From NCBI GenBank assembly GCA_903632075.3, contig CAHIKZ030000585.1, positions 932,501 through 996,500 of the forward strand: a DNA stretch of 64,000 nucleotides. Reading direction: 5' to 3'. Positions 1 to 10,098 of the stretch are shown here, piece after piece; positions within the stretch are counted from its first letter, which is position 1; every line of letters begins with the position of its first letter. The position numbers and the translations under genes are program-made. The notes beneath the pieces are model-generated. The model had not been told where the DNA came from and searched no databases. It saw only the letters and a program-made list of their open reading frames with translations. Source of the stretch: Acanthosepion pharaonis (Eukaryota; Mollusca; Cephalopoda; Sepiida; Sepiidae).

Positions 1-309
1 TAAAGACCACAAACAAAAACGGTGCCTCCTTATTGATATGGCAGTCCCTGCTGACTGCAATGTATCTTTGAAGATATTCAAAAAGCTGTCAAAATACAAG
101 TACCTTCCAACAGAAATCTCGAAAATGTGGCATATGGGAACATCAACAATCCCTGTTGTAGTTGGAGCCCTAGGATTGGTTGGAAAAGATTGCAGTAGAC
201 TAATTGAAGGGATTCCCGGAAGTCCATGCCTCAAGGAGATACAAAAAATTGTTCTGACAAGTACAGCCCACACTTTACGAAGGGCTTTATCTATGCAATT
301 TTTTTTTTT
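1..309 (+). pseudogene. R2/jockey-type LINE reverse transcriptase C-terminal end, cut by the window edge
   Basis: The frame is open from base 2 and continues off the left edge, so no true start is visible. The peptide carries LLIDMAVPADCNV, then TSTIPVVVGALGLV, then CLKEIQKIVLTSTAHTLRRAL. This succession is the C-terminal, post-polymerase part of a widespread invertebrate non-LTR retrotransposon ORF, usually labelled R2- or jockey-like pol. The polymerase and endonuclease would lie left of the window. The frame runs into a poly-T stretch at 299-315 and on into low-complexity sequence to 409; homology stops near 307. A second copy on the other strand at 20700-21205 shares the same blocks. The domain identity is recognised from memory; clade placement is uncertain. 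Confidence 0.8.
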
Positions 310-480
310 TTTTTTGTCAGTGGAAAGTGTCATGATGCCGCTTCTAACCTTAGGTCCCTGGGTGGGACCTGGAAAGAAATGTGTAAACGCCAGAAATCAA
401 AGAAAATAAAAATAATAATAATGACATTAACCCATTACTGTATAAATTTCCCTTACAATTCTATCACTTTTGCCTAATCT
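310..480 (+). repeat. 3' UTR and A/T-rich tail of the left-edge LINE
   Basis: After the coding homology, both copies in the window share a run of T or A followed by a CAGTGGAAARTG-like block. Both end in a trinucleotide tail (ATA/ATT here near 408-422; ACT/ATA in the copy at 20.7 kb). This is the expected layout of a non-LTR element 3' end. Confidence 0.55.
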
Positions 481-1078
481 AATTTGCTGGTAACATTAGG
501 GCTGGCGGTTTTTAAATTTTACATAACCCCCTTTTTTGAAAAGACTAAACGTCATGCTCTAATGATTTAAATTGTTTCAGCATCCTAACTTAGTAGAAGT
601 TACTTAAACCAAACAAGATATAGGACCAATTTGAAAATCTAAATGGTAGTTATAATTTTGAAGTTGTTTGTCATTCTGTTGAGAATTAAATATTTGTAAT
701 AAAATAAAAGTGTTTTGTTTTCTTTAAATTCCTTTGACCATATTGATTTGCGCATATTATTTACATAGTAATCGAGTGCATTGACAACGAAAGATATTAT
801 GTTTAAACCATAAAATAAAAACATATATAAAATAAAATTCTTTTACCTATATTATGTAGGAAATTAAATATTTATAAAGAGAAATTAAATTAAAGTTTGT
901 TTTCATTAAATTCCTTTTGGCAGAGAGTTTTACGGCGTATCATTATTTACTACTGAATTAAGTGCATTGACAACGATTTTTAGAGATTGTTTTATAAAAT
1001 TAATAATATATATAATATAAATCTTTTTTTTTTTGTTTCATTAAGATGAAAATTAGAACTTTCTGTAAAATAAGAGTA
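480..1078. other. AT-rich non-coding stretch with a diverged direct repeat
   Basis: No gene is visible. Bases 680-802 and 859-993 are a diverged direct duplication about 180 bases apart. Both copies contain AATTAAATATTT, TAAATTCCTTT and GTGCATTGACAACGA in the same order. Confidence 0.5.
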
Positions 1079-1390
1079 GCCTGGTGGATAGTGGCTCGGA
1101 TTGAATAATCGGAGTTCGAATTCCTGTCGAGTTCATTACGTTCACTTACGTGCTAATACCTTTTGAGAAGGTATGATCTAATTTATTCTCCCCAGCTATA
1201 ATAGCAGACAGGCCGGGTTCTTTATCCTTGGTTGGAGACTAATCTAGAAGGAGGAAAATTCTGAATTCAAACCAGCCTGGAGAATGTCGGGCTCCGTCAG
1301 GATATATTGCTCAGGAAACACCATTGCGACTGTGGCTGCAGTGCATGTAGCACATGACTTTAATGGGTTACTGGATCGTGGTGATAAAAT
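1079..1390 (+). mobile_element. SINE-A (tRNA-derived), diverged copy
   Basis: The 5' part has a tRNA-like pol III promoter: an A-box-like GGTGGATAGTGGCTCGG and a B-box-like GAGTTCGAATTCC. The body follows with ACTTACGTGCTAATACC and GAGAAGGTATGA, the blocks shared with better copies at 38306 and 61531. From about 1240 the 3' part departs from those copies, so this is another subfamily or a chimera. Confidence 0.75.
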
Positions 1391-1508
1391 AATAAGTAAA
1401 CGTTTCTTTTTTCAATCAATTTCTTCATGAATATTGATCTATAGCGTTCCATCGTAGCGTAAATGTTAACGAGGACAGTCTAGTTGACTATTACTACTGA
1501 ATAGTAGT

Positions 1509-1637
1509 GGGACCTCGGCGTGGTGTAATGGTTAGCAATCTTTTCTTGCTAAAACAGTTACTACTGAGTGAGTTCGATCCTTACTGGGTTCCTTGTGTCA
1601 CATCTAACCTACTCTTGGAAAATCACTATAATTTTAA
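1509..1637 (+). mobile_element. SINE-B copy 1 of a tandem trio
   Basis: It has the tRNA-derived head GTGTAATGGTTAGCA (A box) and GAGTTCGATCC (B box) with a short tail ending GAAAATCACTATA. The usual tail phrase GGCCTTGTGCCACAT is reduced here to CCTTGTGTCACATC. It sits head-to-tail with the next two copies. Confidence 0.85.
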
Positions 1638-1783
1638 GGGCGCCTCGAGGCGGTGTAATGGTTAGCAAGCTTATCTCGCTAGAAGAATTACGACTGAGTA
1701 GTGAGTTCGAGCCTCACTGTGTTGCCCATTAATTTAGGCCTTGTGCCACATCTAAGCTACGCTTAGAAAATCGCTATATATTT
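1638..1783 (+). mobile_element. SINE-B copy 2 of a tandem trio
   Basis: This is the best of the three. GGGCGCCTCGAGGCGGTGTA opens it, the B box reads GAGTTCGAGCC, and the tail carries GGCCTTGTGCCACATCTAAG. It begins directly after the previous copy. Confidence 0.88.
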
Positions 1784-1962
1784 GGGCATCTCGAAGCGGT
1801 GTAATGGTTAGCAAGGCTGTCTCGCTAGATCAATTATAACTGAGTTGTGAGTTCGATCCTGACTGTGTGCTCCATGCTTTCGGCCTTGTGCCACATTTAA
1901 GCTACCCTTGAAAAATCACTACTACTGAATAGGGGGTTCGATCCTTATCGTCTTCTCCATTT
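1784..1962 (+). mobile_element. SINE-B copy 3 plus a B-box fragment of a fourth
   Basis: The same A and B boxes and the GGCCTTGTGCCACAT tail are present. At 1921-1962 a further piece containing GGGTTCGATCC and CTCCAT follows, which reads as the middle of a fourth, truncated unit. The array is therefore three full units plus a remnant. Confidence 0.82.
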
Positions 1963-2401
1963 AAACTTTGATAATAAATGAACCCTTCTAACCTGACCTA
2001 ACATTGATTTGTCGTTTCTTTTGTATGTTAACCCGGTAGACTCACCGGTAAGTGGAAAATAGGAACACTGCCTCACCGTGCTTGTTGTTGCCGTGAATTT
2101 CGTAGCAAGTAAGGTTTTACGGGATAGAGCTAGAAGCCACAAGCCTCCCACCCACGTAAAACTAACTGGTTTATAAACTGGTTTCGAACCACCGCTAGAG
2201 AGATCAGACTGCTCTGGGTTGGCTGAAGAGGTGGATTGATATCTTTTCCAACTGCATGCATGCGAACACAACAGAATCGTCTGGAGTCTGAACACGACAG
2301 GTTAATCCGATTTTCCGCGCCGATTTTCCGCTACGCTACGCGCATTTCCAATAATATGGATTTACCTACATGTATGGACACACGTGAATAAAGGATGCAT
2401 C
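1963..2401. other. Unassigned sequence with a short open frame
   Basis: A 116-codon frame is open on the minus strand (1945-2295). It shows no recognisable domain, signal peptide or membrane segment, and its 3' end overlaps the SINE remnant. I treat it as chance. Confidence 0.4.
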
Positions 2402-2432
2402 CACACACACACGCACACACACACACACACAT

Positions 2433-2767
2433 TGGTATATATCCACTATGCCATTCAATTACCTAACGCAACATGAAAAGTTCTCGGACGAACTACATTC
2501 CTTGGTTTCGCCAGGCCTAACGTTCACGTTAAGGAACCGTCATGCCACTTACATTGTATCAAATCACCCACGTTTCCTCCGTATTCCATTGGTGAAAAGT
2601 GAGTTCCACATCAGCTTCTTCCCGCGAGTCACTGCTCTTTGGAACCGACTCCCTAAAAGAATGTTTCCCTGATTGCTACAATCTTAAACATGTTCAAATC
2701 TAGGGTGGATCGTTATCTTCCCTTACTTCAAGTGGACCCCGGTGCTTTTACAGGGCGAACCTTACTG

Positions 2768-2770
<3 letters not shown>
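2433..2770 (+). pseudogene. Jockey-like LINE (subfamily 1) ORF2 C-terminus and 3' end
   Basis: The translated sequence contains FSDELHSLV, RNRHATYIVSNHPRFLRIP and FFPRVTALWNRLPKRMFP. This is the extreme C-terminus of a jockey-like reverse transcriptase ORF that recurs about ten times here. A 3' UTR block near 2750 (GGGCGAACC) matches the ends of the copies at 7.2 and 30.45 kb. The copy is 5'-truncated to about 340 bases, with no polymerase domain, and is followed directly by (TA)n(TG)n. Confidence 0.8.

Positions 2771-2852
<82 letters not shown>
2770..2852. repeat. (TA)n(TG)n compound microsatellite
   Basis: About 28 TA units run into about 13 TG units, directly at the 3' end of the jockey-like fragment. 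A short (CA)n also sits upstream at 2402-2432. Confidence 0.97.
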
Positions 2853-2855
<3 letters not shown>

Positions 2856-2953
2856 AGTGTATATAAATATAAATAAATATATATATGTATAATTATTTAT
2901 ATATTATATACGGTACTTATTAGAAAGCGCTCAATATCAGAGATAGAGCTAAC

Positions 2954-2982
2954 ATATTTGGTTGGACTCACATCTATCCAAC

Positions 2983-2989
<7 letters not shown>
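2954..2989. repeat. Perfect 13-bp-arm hairpin next to a TA array
   Basis: ATATTTGGTTGGA (2954-2966) is the exact reverse complement of 2977-2989, with a 10-base loop. The right arm runs straight into (TA)n. Confidence 0.85.

Positions 2990-3029
<40 letters not shown>
2987..3029. repeat. (TA)n microsatellite
   Basis: About 21 TA units. Confidence 0.97.
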
Positions 3030-3032
<3 letters not shown>

Positions 3033-3294
3033 ACAATAGTTGTTAATAAAATGAACAACTACCGCCCCTCTCGAAATGATTAGATTTCTCTATTTCCTTG
3101 TAAAAAATATGAATGTATATGCTTTTAAAACTCAGTAAATTTCCAAATAAGTTATTCCAAAATTCGCTTGAAAATGAAACAGAACTAGTGCTTTTAATTT
3201 AATTATATAATTGAATTTGAAGTTGTTAGTTTCTGTTTTTTTGAAACATGCTAATTCTTGTGTAGCGATGGAACCATATTTTTAAATCAGTTAA

Positions 3295-3295
<1 letters not shown>

Positions 3296-3348
<53 letters not shown>
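3296..3348. repeat. (TA)n microsatellite
   Basis: About 26 TA units. A purine-rich GAGA stretch follows at 3400-3470. Confidence 0.97.
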
Positions 3349-3351
<3 letters not shown>

Positions 3352-3479
3352 CATGCAAATGTATAAAAGGTAAGGCGTTATAAAACGATGGGTCTGTATT
3401 TAGAGAGAGAGTGAGGGAGAGAAAGAGTGAAAGAATGAATGTGTGTTTGAGCGAGAGAGAGAGTAAACTGAGTTAAATA

Positions 3480-4500
3480 TCTGTATAACTAATTTCCCTT
3501 TCTATATCTCTAAATATACGCGGGTTTTGGTGGGTATTTTATGTGACAAGTCCTTTCAGGTCCTACATCAATGGGATCGTGGTAATTCACAACTTCCTGT
3601 TTTTTGTTGTTGCTCTAAGTTATGTTCAAAGCTTTGATATCACTCTTTGCTTCTGTTCTGTGATCCAATTACATAAACACGTTACATAGTTTACTCGCTG
3701 TTTCTCTCTGTTTCTCTTTCCTTCAATATGAACAATGAGTGTTAAATTCTCTTGTCCCCCTTTCTTCATTATACGCCCCAAAATTTACAGACGTCACTTG
3801 ATCGGTGTAAGCATTAGTGTTATTCTGCCTCAATTTCTGGGGTAGGGAGTTATTATTATTTACATCATTGACAGTCGGATATGCTTTTCCGCGGTGATCA
3901 GATGGCGGAAGTTTTTATTTGGTGATATGAAGATTTACACCCAATCAGATAACCTAATATATAAGGGCTCCACATCACCAAAAGACCACTACCGGCTGCC
4001 TGATGACATAATACAATAGCGCGTTCGAAACTGGCAGTCGTGGCCGGTCAGATGAAAAACTGATTTTATTATAAAATTATAATGCTCTGCTATTTGGGTA
4101 TATACCATTTTTTTCTTGGTGTTTCATATTGTACACATTCAATTCGAGAGTTATTTTTGTGTTTCCTAGCAAATATTCTAAAATGCTCATGAATAAAAAT
4201 AAATCAATAAATAAATAAAAAATATGTCACATGTCTAGAGTCGGCACAAAACCAGATTACTGGAAAAAAAAAAAAACAAGATTAAATGGTCACGACGCAC
4301 ATCCGTGCTGACAGGCGCACACGAGCGCGCGGACAAGCGCATACACGCATATAAATGTGTATAAGAATAAAAAAAATATATGTATATAAGCAGTAAATTG
4401 ATGATACCCACTGATGAGTGGACAAAGAGGTCCGTTTACGAAACTCTGGAGTCGGGATGTCGAAGTTAACATCAATAAGTTGAATGATAACTACCTCTGT
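3480..4500. other. Unassigned stretch
   Basis: No gene or familiar repeat is visible. The block 3880-4060 contains CATCACCAAAAGACCACTAC and a later CGTTCGAAACTGGCAGTCGT, and looks like the 3' part of a dispersed repeat. It has no second copy in this window, so I cannot name it. Confidence 0.3.
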
Positions 4501-4509
4501 TCATATCAT

Positions 4510-4510
<1 letters not shown>

Positions 4511-4555
<45 letters not shown>

Positions 4556-4686
4556 TTACGAAATTGCAGATAGATAGATAGATAGATAGATTTTAACAAA
4601 TAGCAGATAGATAGATAGATAGATATTACTAAATGGCAGATAGATAGATAGATAGCTAGCTAGATAGATAGATAGATAGATAGATT
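4511..4686. repeat. (GATA)n array with two spacers
   Basis: Four blocks of TAGA/GATA are separated by ATTACGAAATTGCAGA-type, TTTTAACAAATAGCAGA-type and ATTACTAAATGGCAGA-type spacers. The spacers are themselves repeats of one another, so the array has a higher-order period. Confidence 0.92.
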
Positions 4687-4856
4687 AGAACAAATGAAAC
4701 AACTTAATCAGATTTCAATGAGATATGTCGATCGATCTAATTCAATATGTTTATATCGATATATTTTATCTATGCGTATCCATCGGTCGATTCATATCTA
4801 TCTCTGTATCGATGTCATTCTTTCAAGTTTGCCCTTTTATGTATCTCCGTCCTGAG

Positions 4857-4857
<1 letters not shown>

Positions 4858-4908
<51 letters not shown>

Positions 4909-4912
4909 GTTT
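4858..4912. repeat. (CT)n microsatellite
   Basis: Polypyrimidine CT run with one CC interruption. Confidence 0.95.
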
Positions 4913-5014
4913 GCTTCCGTTTATCAATCATTGATCTTGTCTTTCAAGTTCAGACTGTTCAGTCCTGTTTATCCATTTCGGTCCACCTTGCAAGATAATT
5001 TATTTATTTACTTA

Positions 5015-5275
5015 CTTCGCCGCTATCGTATCTGCTTCGATGTCAATAGGCTGGGACATAGTCGGTGGAATAATCTGAACTAGAAATCGGCGAGCCAGGT
5101 TCGAATACCGTTGGGAACGAGTATAAATGAACAGTTCAATGACAGAGCAGGTTAGGCTTTCTAGCCGTGGTTTGCAGCCTGCCTTGGCGTAGGACAACAC
5201 AGTTGATGCCCGCGTATAGCCCCGGTGAACCATACAGTACACGGTCACAGAAAAAAAACTCATGCAATTCACAGC
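5015..5275 (+). mobile_element. Possible tRNA-derived SINE
   Basis: A B-box-like CCAGGTTCGAATACCG lies about 60 bases downstream of an A-box-like GGGACATAGTCGGTGG. There is no second copy in the window to define ends, so this is tentative. Confidence 0.4.
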
Positions 5276-5479
5276 TAACTGCAGTACGAAGATTTCTTCT
5301 TTATGATCAAGACAACGATCGATGCGGTAGGCGTGGCAGTTATATTATCGATTTCGATTTGTTTATATCAGTATATTCGAATATGTCATAATTAATTTAT
5401 CAAGCGATCGATCTCAGTCTAAAAATATCAACACACAAACATACAGAGAGAGAGAGAGAGTGAGAGAGAGAGTGAAGAC

Positions 5480-5757
5480 ACATGGCACAGTGGATGAAGG
5501 CGTTAGTTAGACAGGATCCAAAGAGTTGTGAGTTCAATACCTGGTTAAGGCGGTGGAGAACTTGGAGAAGGGAATTAACAGGAGATAACAGATAACTGAT
5601 ATCCATTACACATGGCACGTGGAACTAGAACAGTCTACCCCAGTGAGCGAAATAAAGGGTTCAGTTCAACATTCCAACCACCTAAAGAAGGCCGGAGCGG
5701 ACAACGGCCAAAACGTTGTGATAAATAATGGCAACAAAGATGAGGACAATAGTCTCA
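5480..5757 (+). mobile_element. SINE-D (tRNA-derived)
   Basis: The head is tRNA-like, with a B-box-like GTGAGTTCAATACCTGG near 5529. The body shares CGAAATAAAGGGTT and then the hairpin-forming pair ACAACGGCC ... AACGTTGT with the other copies. The end is GGCAACAAAGATGAGGACAA. Further copies lie at 50.1, 50.95-51.2, 53.0 and 59.9 kb. A (GA)n run precedes it at 5445-5475. Confidence 0.75.
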
Positions 5758-5775
5758 GAAAAATAGACAGATATA

Positions 5776-5945
5776 CAGTGTAAACCCGGATATAAGACAG
5801 TTGTCGGGACCGGAGAAGAAGTCTCTTATATCCGGGTTTCTCTTATATCCGGGTTTGGTCTATTATATATACATTAACACAGGCTCTAATTTGGGACCAG
5901 ATAAAATCTCTCTTATATCCGGGTTTCTCTTATATCCGGGTTACA

Positions 5946-5948
<3 letters not shown>
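5776..5948. mobile_element. Pogo/Tigger-like MITE, 173 bp, complete
   Basis: The element starts CAGTGTAAACCCGGATATAA and ends with the inverted counterpart TTATATCCGGGTTACACTG, flanked by TA on both sides as Tc1/pogo-class elements require. Inside, CTCTTATATCCGGGTTT occurs four times as two direct pairs, one next to each end. CAGT-type ends and TA insertion fit the pogo/Tigger group. There is no coding capacity, so it would depend on an outside transposase. The insertion touches a long TA array on its right. Confidence 0.85.

Positions 5949-6006
<58 letters not shown>
5949..6006. repeat. (TA)n microsatellite
   Basis: About 29 TA units between the MITE and the Tc1/mariner-type remnant; both flanking elements insert at TA. 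Confidence 0.97.
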
Positions 6007-6009
<3 letters not shown>

Positions 6010-6795
6010 GGTGCGGATGATAAAGTGTCGTCGAAATTAAGCAAAAATCAAAATAACACTGGCATCTAATTTTAACAATTATAATTATCAAAATTACACA
6101 AAAATATCTTGAAATACTAAAGAATAAATTTATTAACTAAAATCGCCATTGTCTTCAACCGCGACCTGCAGACGTCTTCGGAATCTCCTGCATCTCTTCT
6201 GGGCGATCTACTTATTTAAGTTCAGGAATGTTGCCATAATCCCTGCCTTCAGTTCATCTTTCATGTGACAAAGAGTTTTGTTTCTCTCTCGCTCAACTGC
6301 ACCCCACGCATAATAATCAGATAAGTTGTAGTCTGGGGAGTTAGGTGGCCAGATGTAAGGGGTGATATGGTCGCAGAAATTGTTTGACATCTATAACTGC
6401 GTTCTCCTGCTTGTGTGACCTGGTGCAGAGTACTATTTCCAGACATAGGGTCTTCCAGCAGCCACCCTCACCCACAGAAGCACTATCGCATCAAGGCTCT
6501 TGATGTAGGCCAATGTGTTGAGTCTGAGGGTGCTACCAACAAAATCGGGAGTTCTTTTCTTATCAGTACAGTCACGGTATATTTTTCTGAGCTGCTGTAC
6601 TTTCGTAATCACCTTTAGACTCATCAATTCTTTCCGAATCCTCTGAACTGTCTTCAAATTGACAACCAAACATTCTGTAACATTCGTAATGGGGCTTCCG
6701 GCGCAAAATGCCAAGCGGTACAACATGCCGTTACCAAATTTCTGGAGGAGTGAATTTGTGTCTTTGTGTCTATATGGTGCTCTTTTGCTCACAAA
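6007..6795 (-). pseudogene. Tc1/mariner-superfamily transposase, internally deleted
   Basis: On the minus strand an N-terminal part starts MSKRAPYRHKDTNSLLQ (6792) and contains TVQRIRKEL, a helix-turn-helix type DNA-binding region. After a frameshift come SAPGHTSRRTQL, then ITPYIWPPNSPDYNLSDYYAWGAV and HMKDELKAGIMATF, the C-terminal catalytic block with its last acidic residue. The middle of the catalytic core is missing. The Asp expected before SAPGH is replaced by a stop and Tyr. The left end carries a terminal-repeat-like CAGGGTGCGGATGATAAAGT at 6008; no partner is seen on the right, so the 5' end is lost. Inactive. Confidence 0.85.
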
Positions 6796-6929
6796 CCGTG
6801 CCCAACTGTTGCGTGTTTGTGTGCATTATTTTCAGGTAGAGTGTATCTGTAAAGAAGCAATCAAAATTAAAAAAGACCCAGAGGAAAAACTATTTCCTCC
6901 TCAGAGGGTTTTTATCAAAACAAATGTAG

Positions 6930-7260
6930 CATTTAGACAGACTATATTCCTTAGTTCCGCCACTGCCCGGACTTGTCATGCTACACGAGTTGCAGCGAAC
7001 CACTCTAATTTCTTTCGTATTCCATCGGTTAAATGTAAGTACCTCTCGAGTAGCTTATTCCCGCCAGCTAGTGCTCCGTGTAACCGACGCCCAAGGGGAT
7101 GTTTTCCCTATCACTGCAGTCTAAACCTTTTAACCATTGTCTTTCCTACCTATCCGTATAATCTGTGCTTCTCATTTTATAACCTTCAACCTCGAGTGGT
7201 CCCTGGGCCTTGTATGTGGGTGAACCTCATGTTAAAAAGACCTCTAAAGTTTTCCTTTGG
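6930..7260 (+). pseudogene. Jockey-like LINE (subfamily 1) C-terminal fragment
   Basis: An open frame includes RTCHATRVAANHSNFFRIPS, VKCKYLSSSLFPPASAPCNR and RPRGCFPYHCSLNLL, aligning with the C-terminal end of the other jockey-like copies. The 3' UTR block GGGCCTTGTATGTGGGTGAA (about 7206) matches the ends at 2750 and 30450. It is 5'-truncated and cannot be mobile. Confidence 0.75.
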
Positions 7261-7499
7261 TGTTAAAATTGTAACAGTTTGCCGCTAAATGCTGTAAATA
7301 TGTTGAATAATTTAAGCACTGTTAACTTGTAGAAATATCACTCCCCATATGCGTCTAATGGAACAGACCAACACAAGAAATATTCTTCATATCCCCGTAA
7401 CTATCGTCTGACAAAGGCATATTGTTCTACTGAAAGATATCAACGTTATTTTGCCATCAAGAGGTTAGTTTATTTTTCAATTACAACGATCAATTTTCT

Positions 7500-7690
7500 T
7501 CTTTATTTATGGTTCGCTATTAAAAGACCAAAGAGGTACTCAAGGTAGATCGTTAGTGGATGAGTTCTTTCAAAGTAGATAACACTTAAGCTGAGACTTG
7601 AAGGTGTTAAGATTACATTGATCGAAGCAGAATCCAGTCGGGAATCTGTCCCATAATGCACTCTCGGGAAGCAAAGAAGAATATTGTTGG
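7500..7690 (-). pseudogene. Jockey-like LINE (subfamily 2) C-terminal tail
   Basis: The minus strand reads ALWDRFPTGFCFDQCNL followed by NTFKSQLKCYLL and a stop. This is the family signature LWN-x-LP ... CF ... NL-x-x-FKS ... YLL. It abuts an oppositely oriented copy starting at about 7675. Confidence 0.7.
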
Positions 7691-8275
7691 TCCTGACCTG
7701 GCATCTCGGCTTCAATCACTTTCCCATCGCCGCAATCTAGATATATTGTGCCATTTCTACATATACTTTCGTGGTAATTGTACTGACGATCTTTCCTCTA
7801 TGGTACCCAGATTTTATTAATTTAAACACAATACTAGAATTGCGCCAAGGTCTCATCATTGGACATTTAAAGTAGCAAGTTCTGTGCTAATAGTTCCTTC
7901 TGTGGCTCTTGTGGAAATCTATCGCGTGTGGAACTCTCTCCCGGCTTCTCAGTTAACTTTGATCCTCAAAAATTTAAATGCGATATCAATCGTTATCGTC
8001 TGTGTTCTTACATGAATTTAAACGTGCTACTAGATTGGAATCTAGGTCCCACCCATTTACTGTTGAAATAGTTAAATCCAACCGCCACTTCTACACCACT
8101 TTCTTTCCTTGTATTTACCGACATTGGAACTCCCTTCATTTCACTTACTTCCCTAATAACTACAATCTTCAAAAATGTAAATGCAACGACAATCGCCATC
8201 TTCTCTTGCCTTGACCTTTTTCTTTTTTCCCTTTCCTCAATCCCTCTACACCCACATTTTGCTCCCACTTTCACT
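7675..8275 (+). pseudogene. Jockey-like LINE (subfamily 2), two C-terminal pieces head to tail
   Basis: The first piece reads VGPDLASRLQSLSHRRNLD, HFYIYFRGNCTDDLSSMVP and VWNSLPASQ. The second begins again about 7978 with RATRLESRSHPFTVEIVKSN, IYRHWNSLHF and NYNLQKCKCNDNRHLLLP. The last ~60 residues of the family therefore occur twice in a row. Several stops and frameshifts break the frames. Confidence 0.8.
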
Positions 8276-8379
8276 CTCAGTCACCCCTGCATGCTAGTGA
8301 CACTCATGCCTAGTTTGGGGTGAAATGCTTAAAAAAATTCCCGTTCTTTTATTGTTCTCCCTTCTTTATAGTATTTCCT

Positions 8380-8690
8380 CAGACTCTCTTAACTCTCAGT
8401 AACCCCCTTCATTTAAGTGCCTTTCTTGAGGTGAAAAGCTCTCCGAAGGGAACATTCTGCTTACCAGCACAATACGAATGGTATGATTTGTATTGGCTGC
8501 AAGGACCTGAATTGGTGGAACAAAGGAATGAATCTTGTTATAACATTTGCCATGGCAATAGCGATAATAATGCGGGAGACTTACGTCGTTTAATCTGTAG
8601 GAAAGGGGTGGCAGTTCGGAAAATATTTCATCACCCACAAGGATAGGTAGATGTTTTCGAATTCTGTCATGGCTGAAAAGTGAGTATTAA
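8380..8690 (-). pseudogene. Jockey-like LINE (subfamily 1) fragment
   Basis: The minus-strand frame contains LPHYYRYCHGKCYNKIHSFV and then low-similarity sequence. HGKC-(S/Y)-(D/N)-E/K-(L/I)-HS is a hallmark of this family. The C-terminal signature downstream is mostly lost. Confidence 0.65.
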
Positions 8691-9670
8691 GCAGCTGCAC
8701 CACAGATATGGTGCCAGACACCTTTTTTTATACTTTCTGATTTTGGCCCTCAGTGAAGTTCCAGTAATTGTTACACCTTTGTTCAGGGTCAGTTCTTTAT
8801 ATCAGAATATTGTCCAAATTCTCACAGAACCTACAGTGGCTAGATGCTTTTCCACAATGCTGCCAAAGGCTTAAAAATGATCACGTACCCTATTCGCGCC
8901 TTGTTAAATATTATGAATTAGTCGGAAAACTTTTTTTTTTATACAGGGTCAAGTTTCGATGGTCACATACCGACTGAAAAGGTTTTCGGCGATGATCTTT
9001 TCATGCATGTTCTCTATTTTCTGACAGGTTCCTTCCTTCATCGTGATTAAAGCTATCTCCACTGTGTGCCACACTAGCCTATCCTATGGCTCGAACTCGC
9101 AATGAAATTCTCTTTTCACTTCTCCTATAAATAAACTTTGACCTTTCTATAGTTCACTTCACTGTCTACTCCCCCAAACTGTAACATTTCAGAAAAATTC
9201 TGATTTAGTCTTCCGGCCATAACAATTCAGTTATATAAAAGTTATGCAAATATTTCTTTTTCGCCATTAGTAAATAAAAGTATTCAGGGTGGACATATTT
9301 CCAATATATCTGCGGCCCTGATATGCGCAATTGTTACAAGCAAACTGATTGGGTAAACGTGTGCGTATACGTGCGCGCGTGTGTGTGTGTGGTGTGAAGT
9401 CATTTATTTCTATGATATTCCTCAAGCAATTTTGTAAAGATGCCTGTTATATTTCATACACGTTTTAATATTTAATCAAGAGCTAGATTATAAGTAAGCT
9501 TCTTGTATTCCATGACATGTCTACACTGATTCCAATCCGTTCTTAAATATTTAATGATATCAATCTGTTTACATCCACATATCGGAATAAGTTTCTATAA
9601 ATGCATTTGCTCATCAATCGGTCTATGTCCATAAAAATCTGCCACTTAATCTATTTTGATTGTACATGTC
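8690..9670. other. No recognisable feature
   Basis: AT-rich sequence without a supported gene or repeat, apart from a short (GT)n with GCGC at 9370-9394. Confidence 0.5.
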
Positions 9671-9675
9671 CGTCC

Positions 9676-9680
9676 GTAGA

Positions 9681-9728
<48 letters not shown>

Positions 9729-9854
9729 ACAGATTGTTAATATTTATAGATCTGTCTATCTTAGTTTGTTCATATCTATCTATCTACTTATCTGTCTCAA
9801 TCTTCTTATCTATTTATCTATCTCAATCCTCATATCCCCTCTCTCTTTCTATCT

Positions 9855-9922
<68 letters not shown>
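9676..9922. repeat. (TCTA)n, (CT)n and (TA)n cluster
   Basis: A TCTA block (9680-9728), imperfect TCTA up to about 9830, a CT run (9857-9884) and about 19 TA units (9885-9922) follow one another. Translation gives LSIYLSIYL frames, which are not genes. Confidence 0.95.
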
Positions 9923-9925
<3 letters not shown>

Positions 9926-9961
9926 CATGTCTAAATTTTCTCGGTTTTACAATGCCAGTAT

Positions 9962-9964
9962 CGT

Positions 9965-10010
<46 letters not shown>

Positions 10011-10065
10011 CAGATAAGTATGAATAGGCCGATAGATGTACGAATGAACTGAAATAGAGAGATTT

Positions 10066-10097
<32 letters not shown>

Positions 10098-10098
10098 T
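9962..10098. repeat. (GATA)n, two blocks
   Basis: TAGA units at 9965-10012 and 10067-10098, in the orientation opposite to the TCTA block just upstream. The two could pair as a large imperfect hairpin around 9680-10098. Confidence 0.95.

Noticed and set aside
1509..1962. Cluster of three tRNA genes
   Set aside because: A and B boxes are present but the cloverleaf is incomplete and each unit ends in the same SINE tail.
1945..2295. 116-codon minus-strand frame as a gene
   Set aside because: No recognised domain and its end overlaps the SINE-B remnant.
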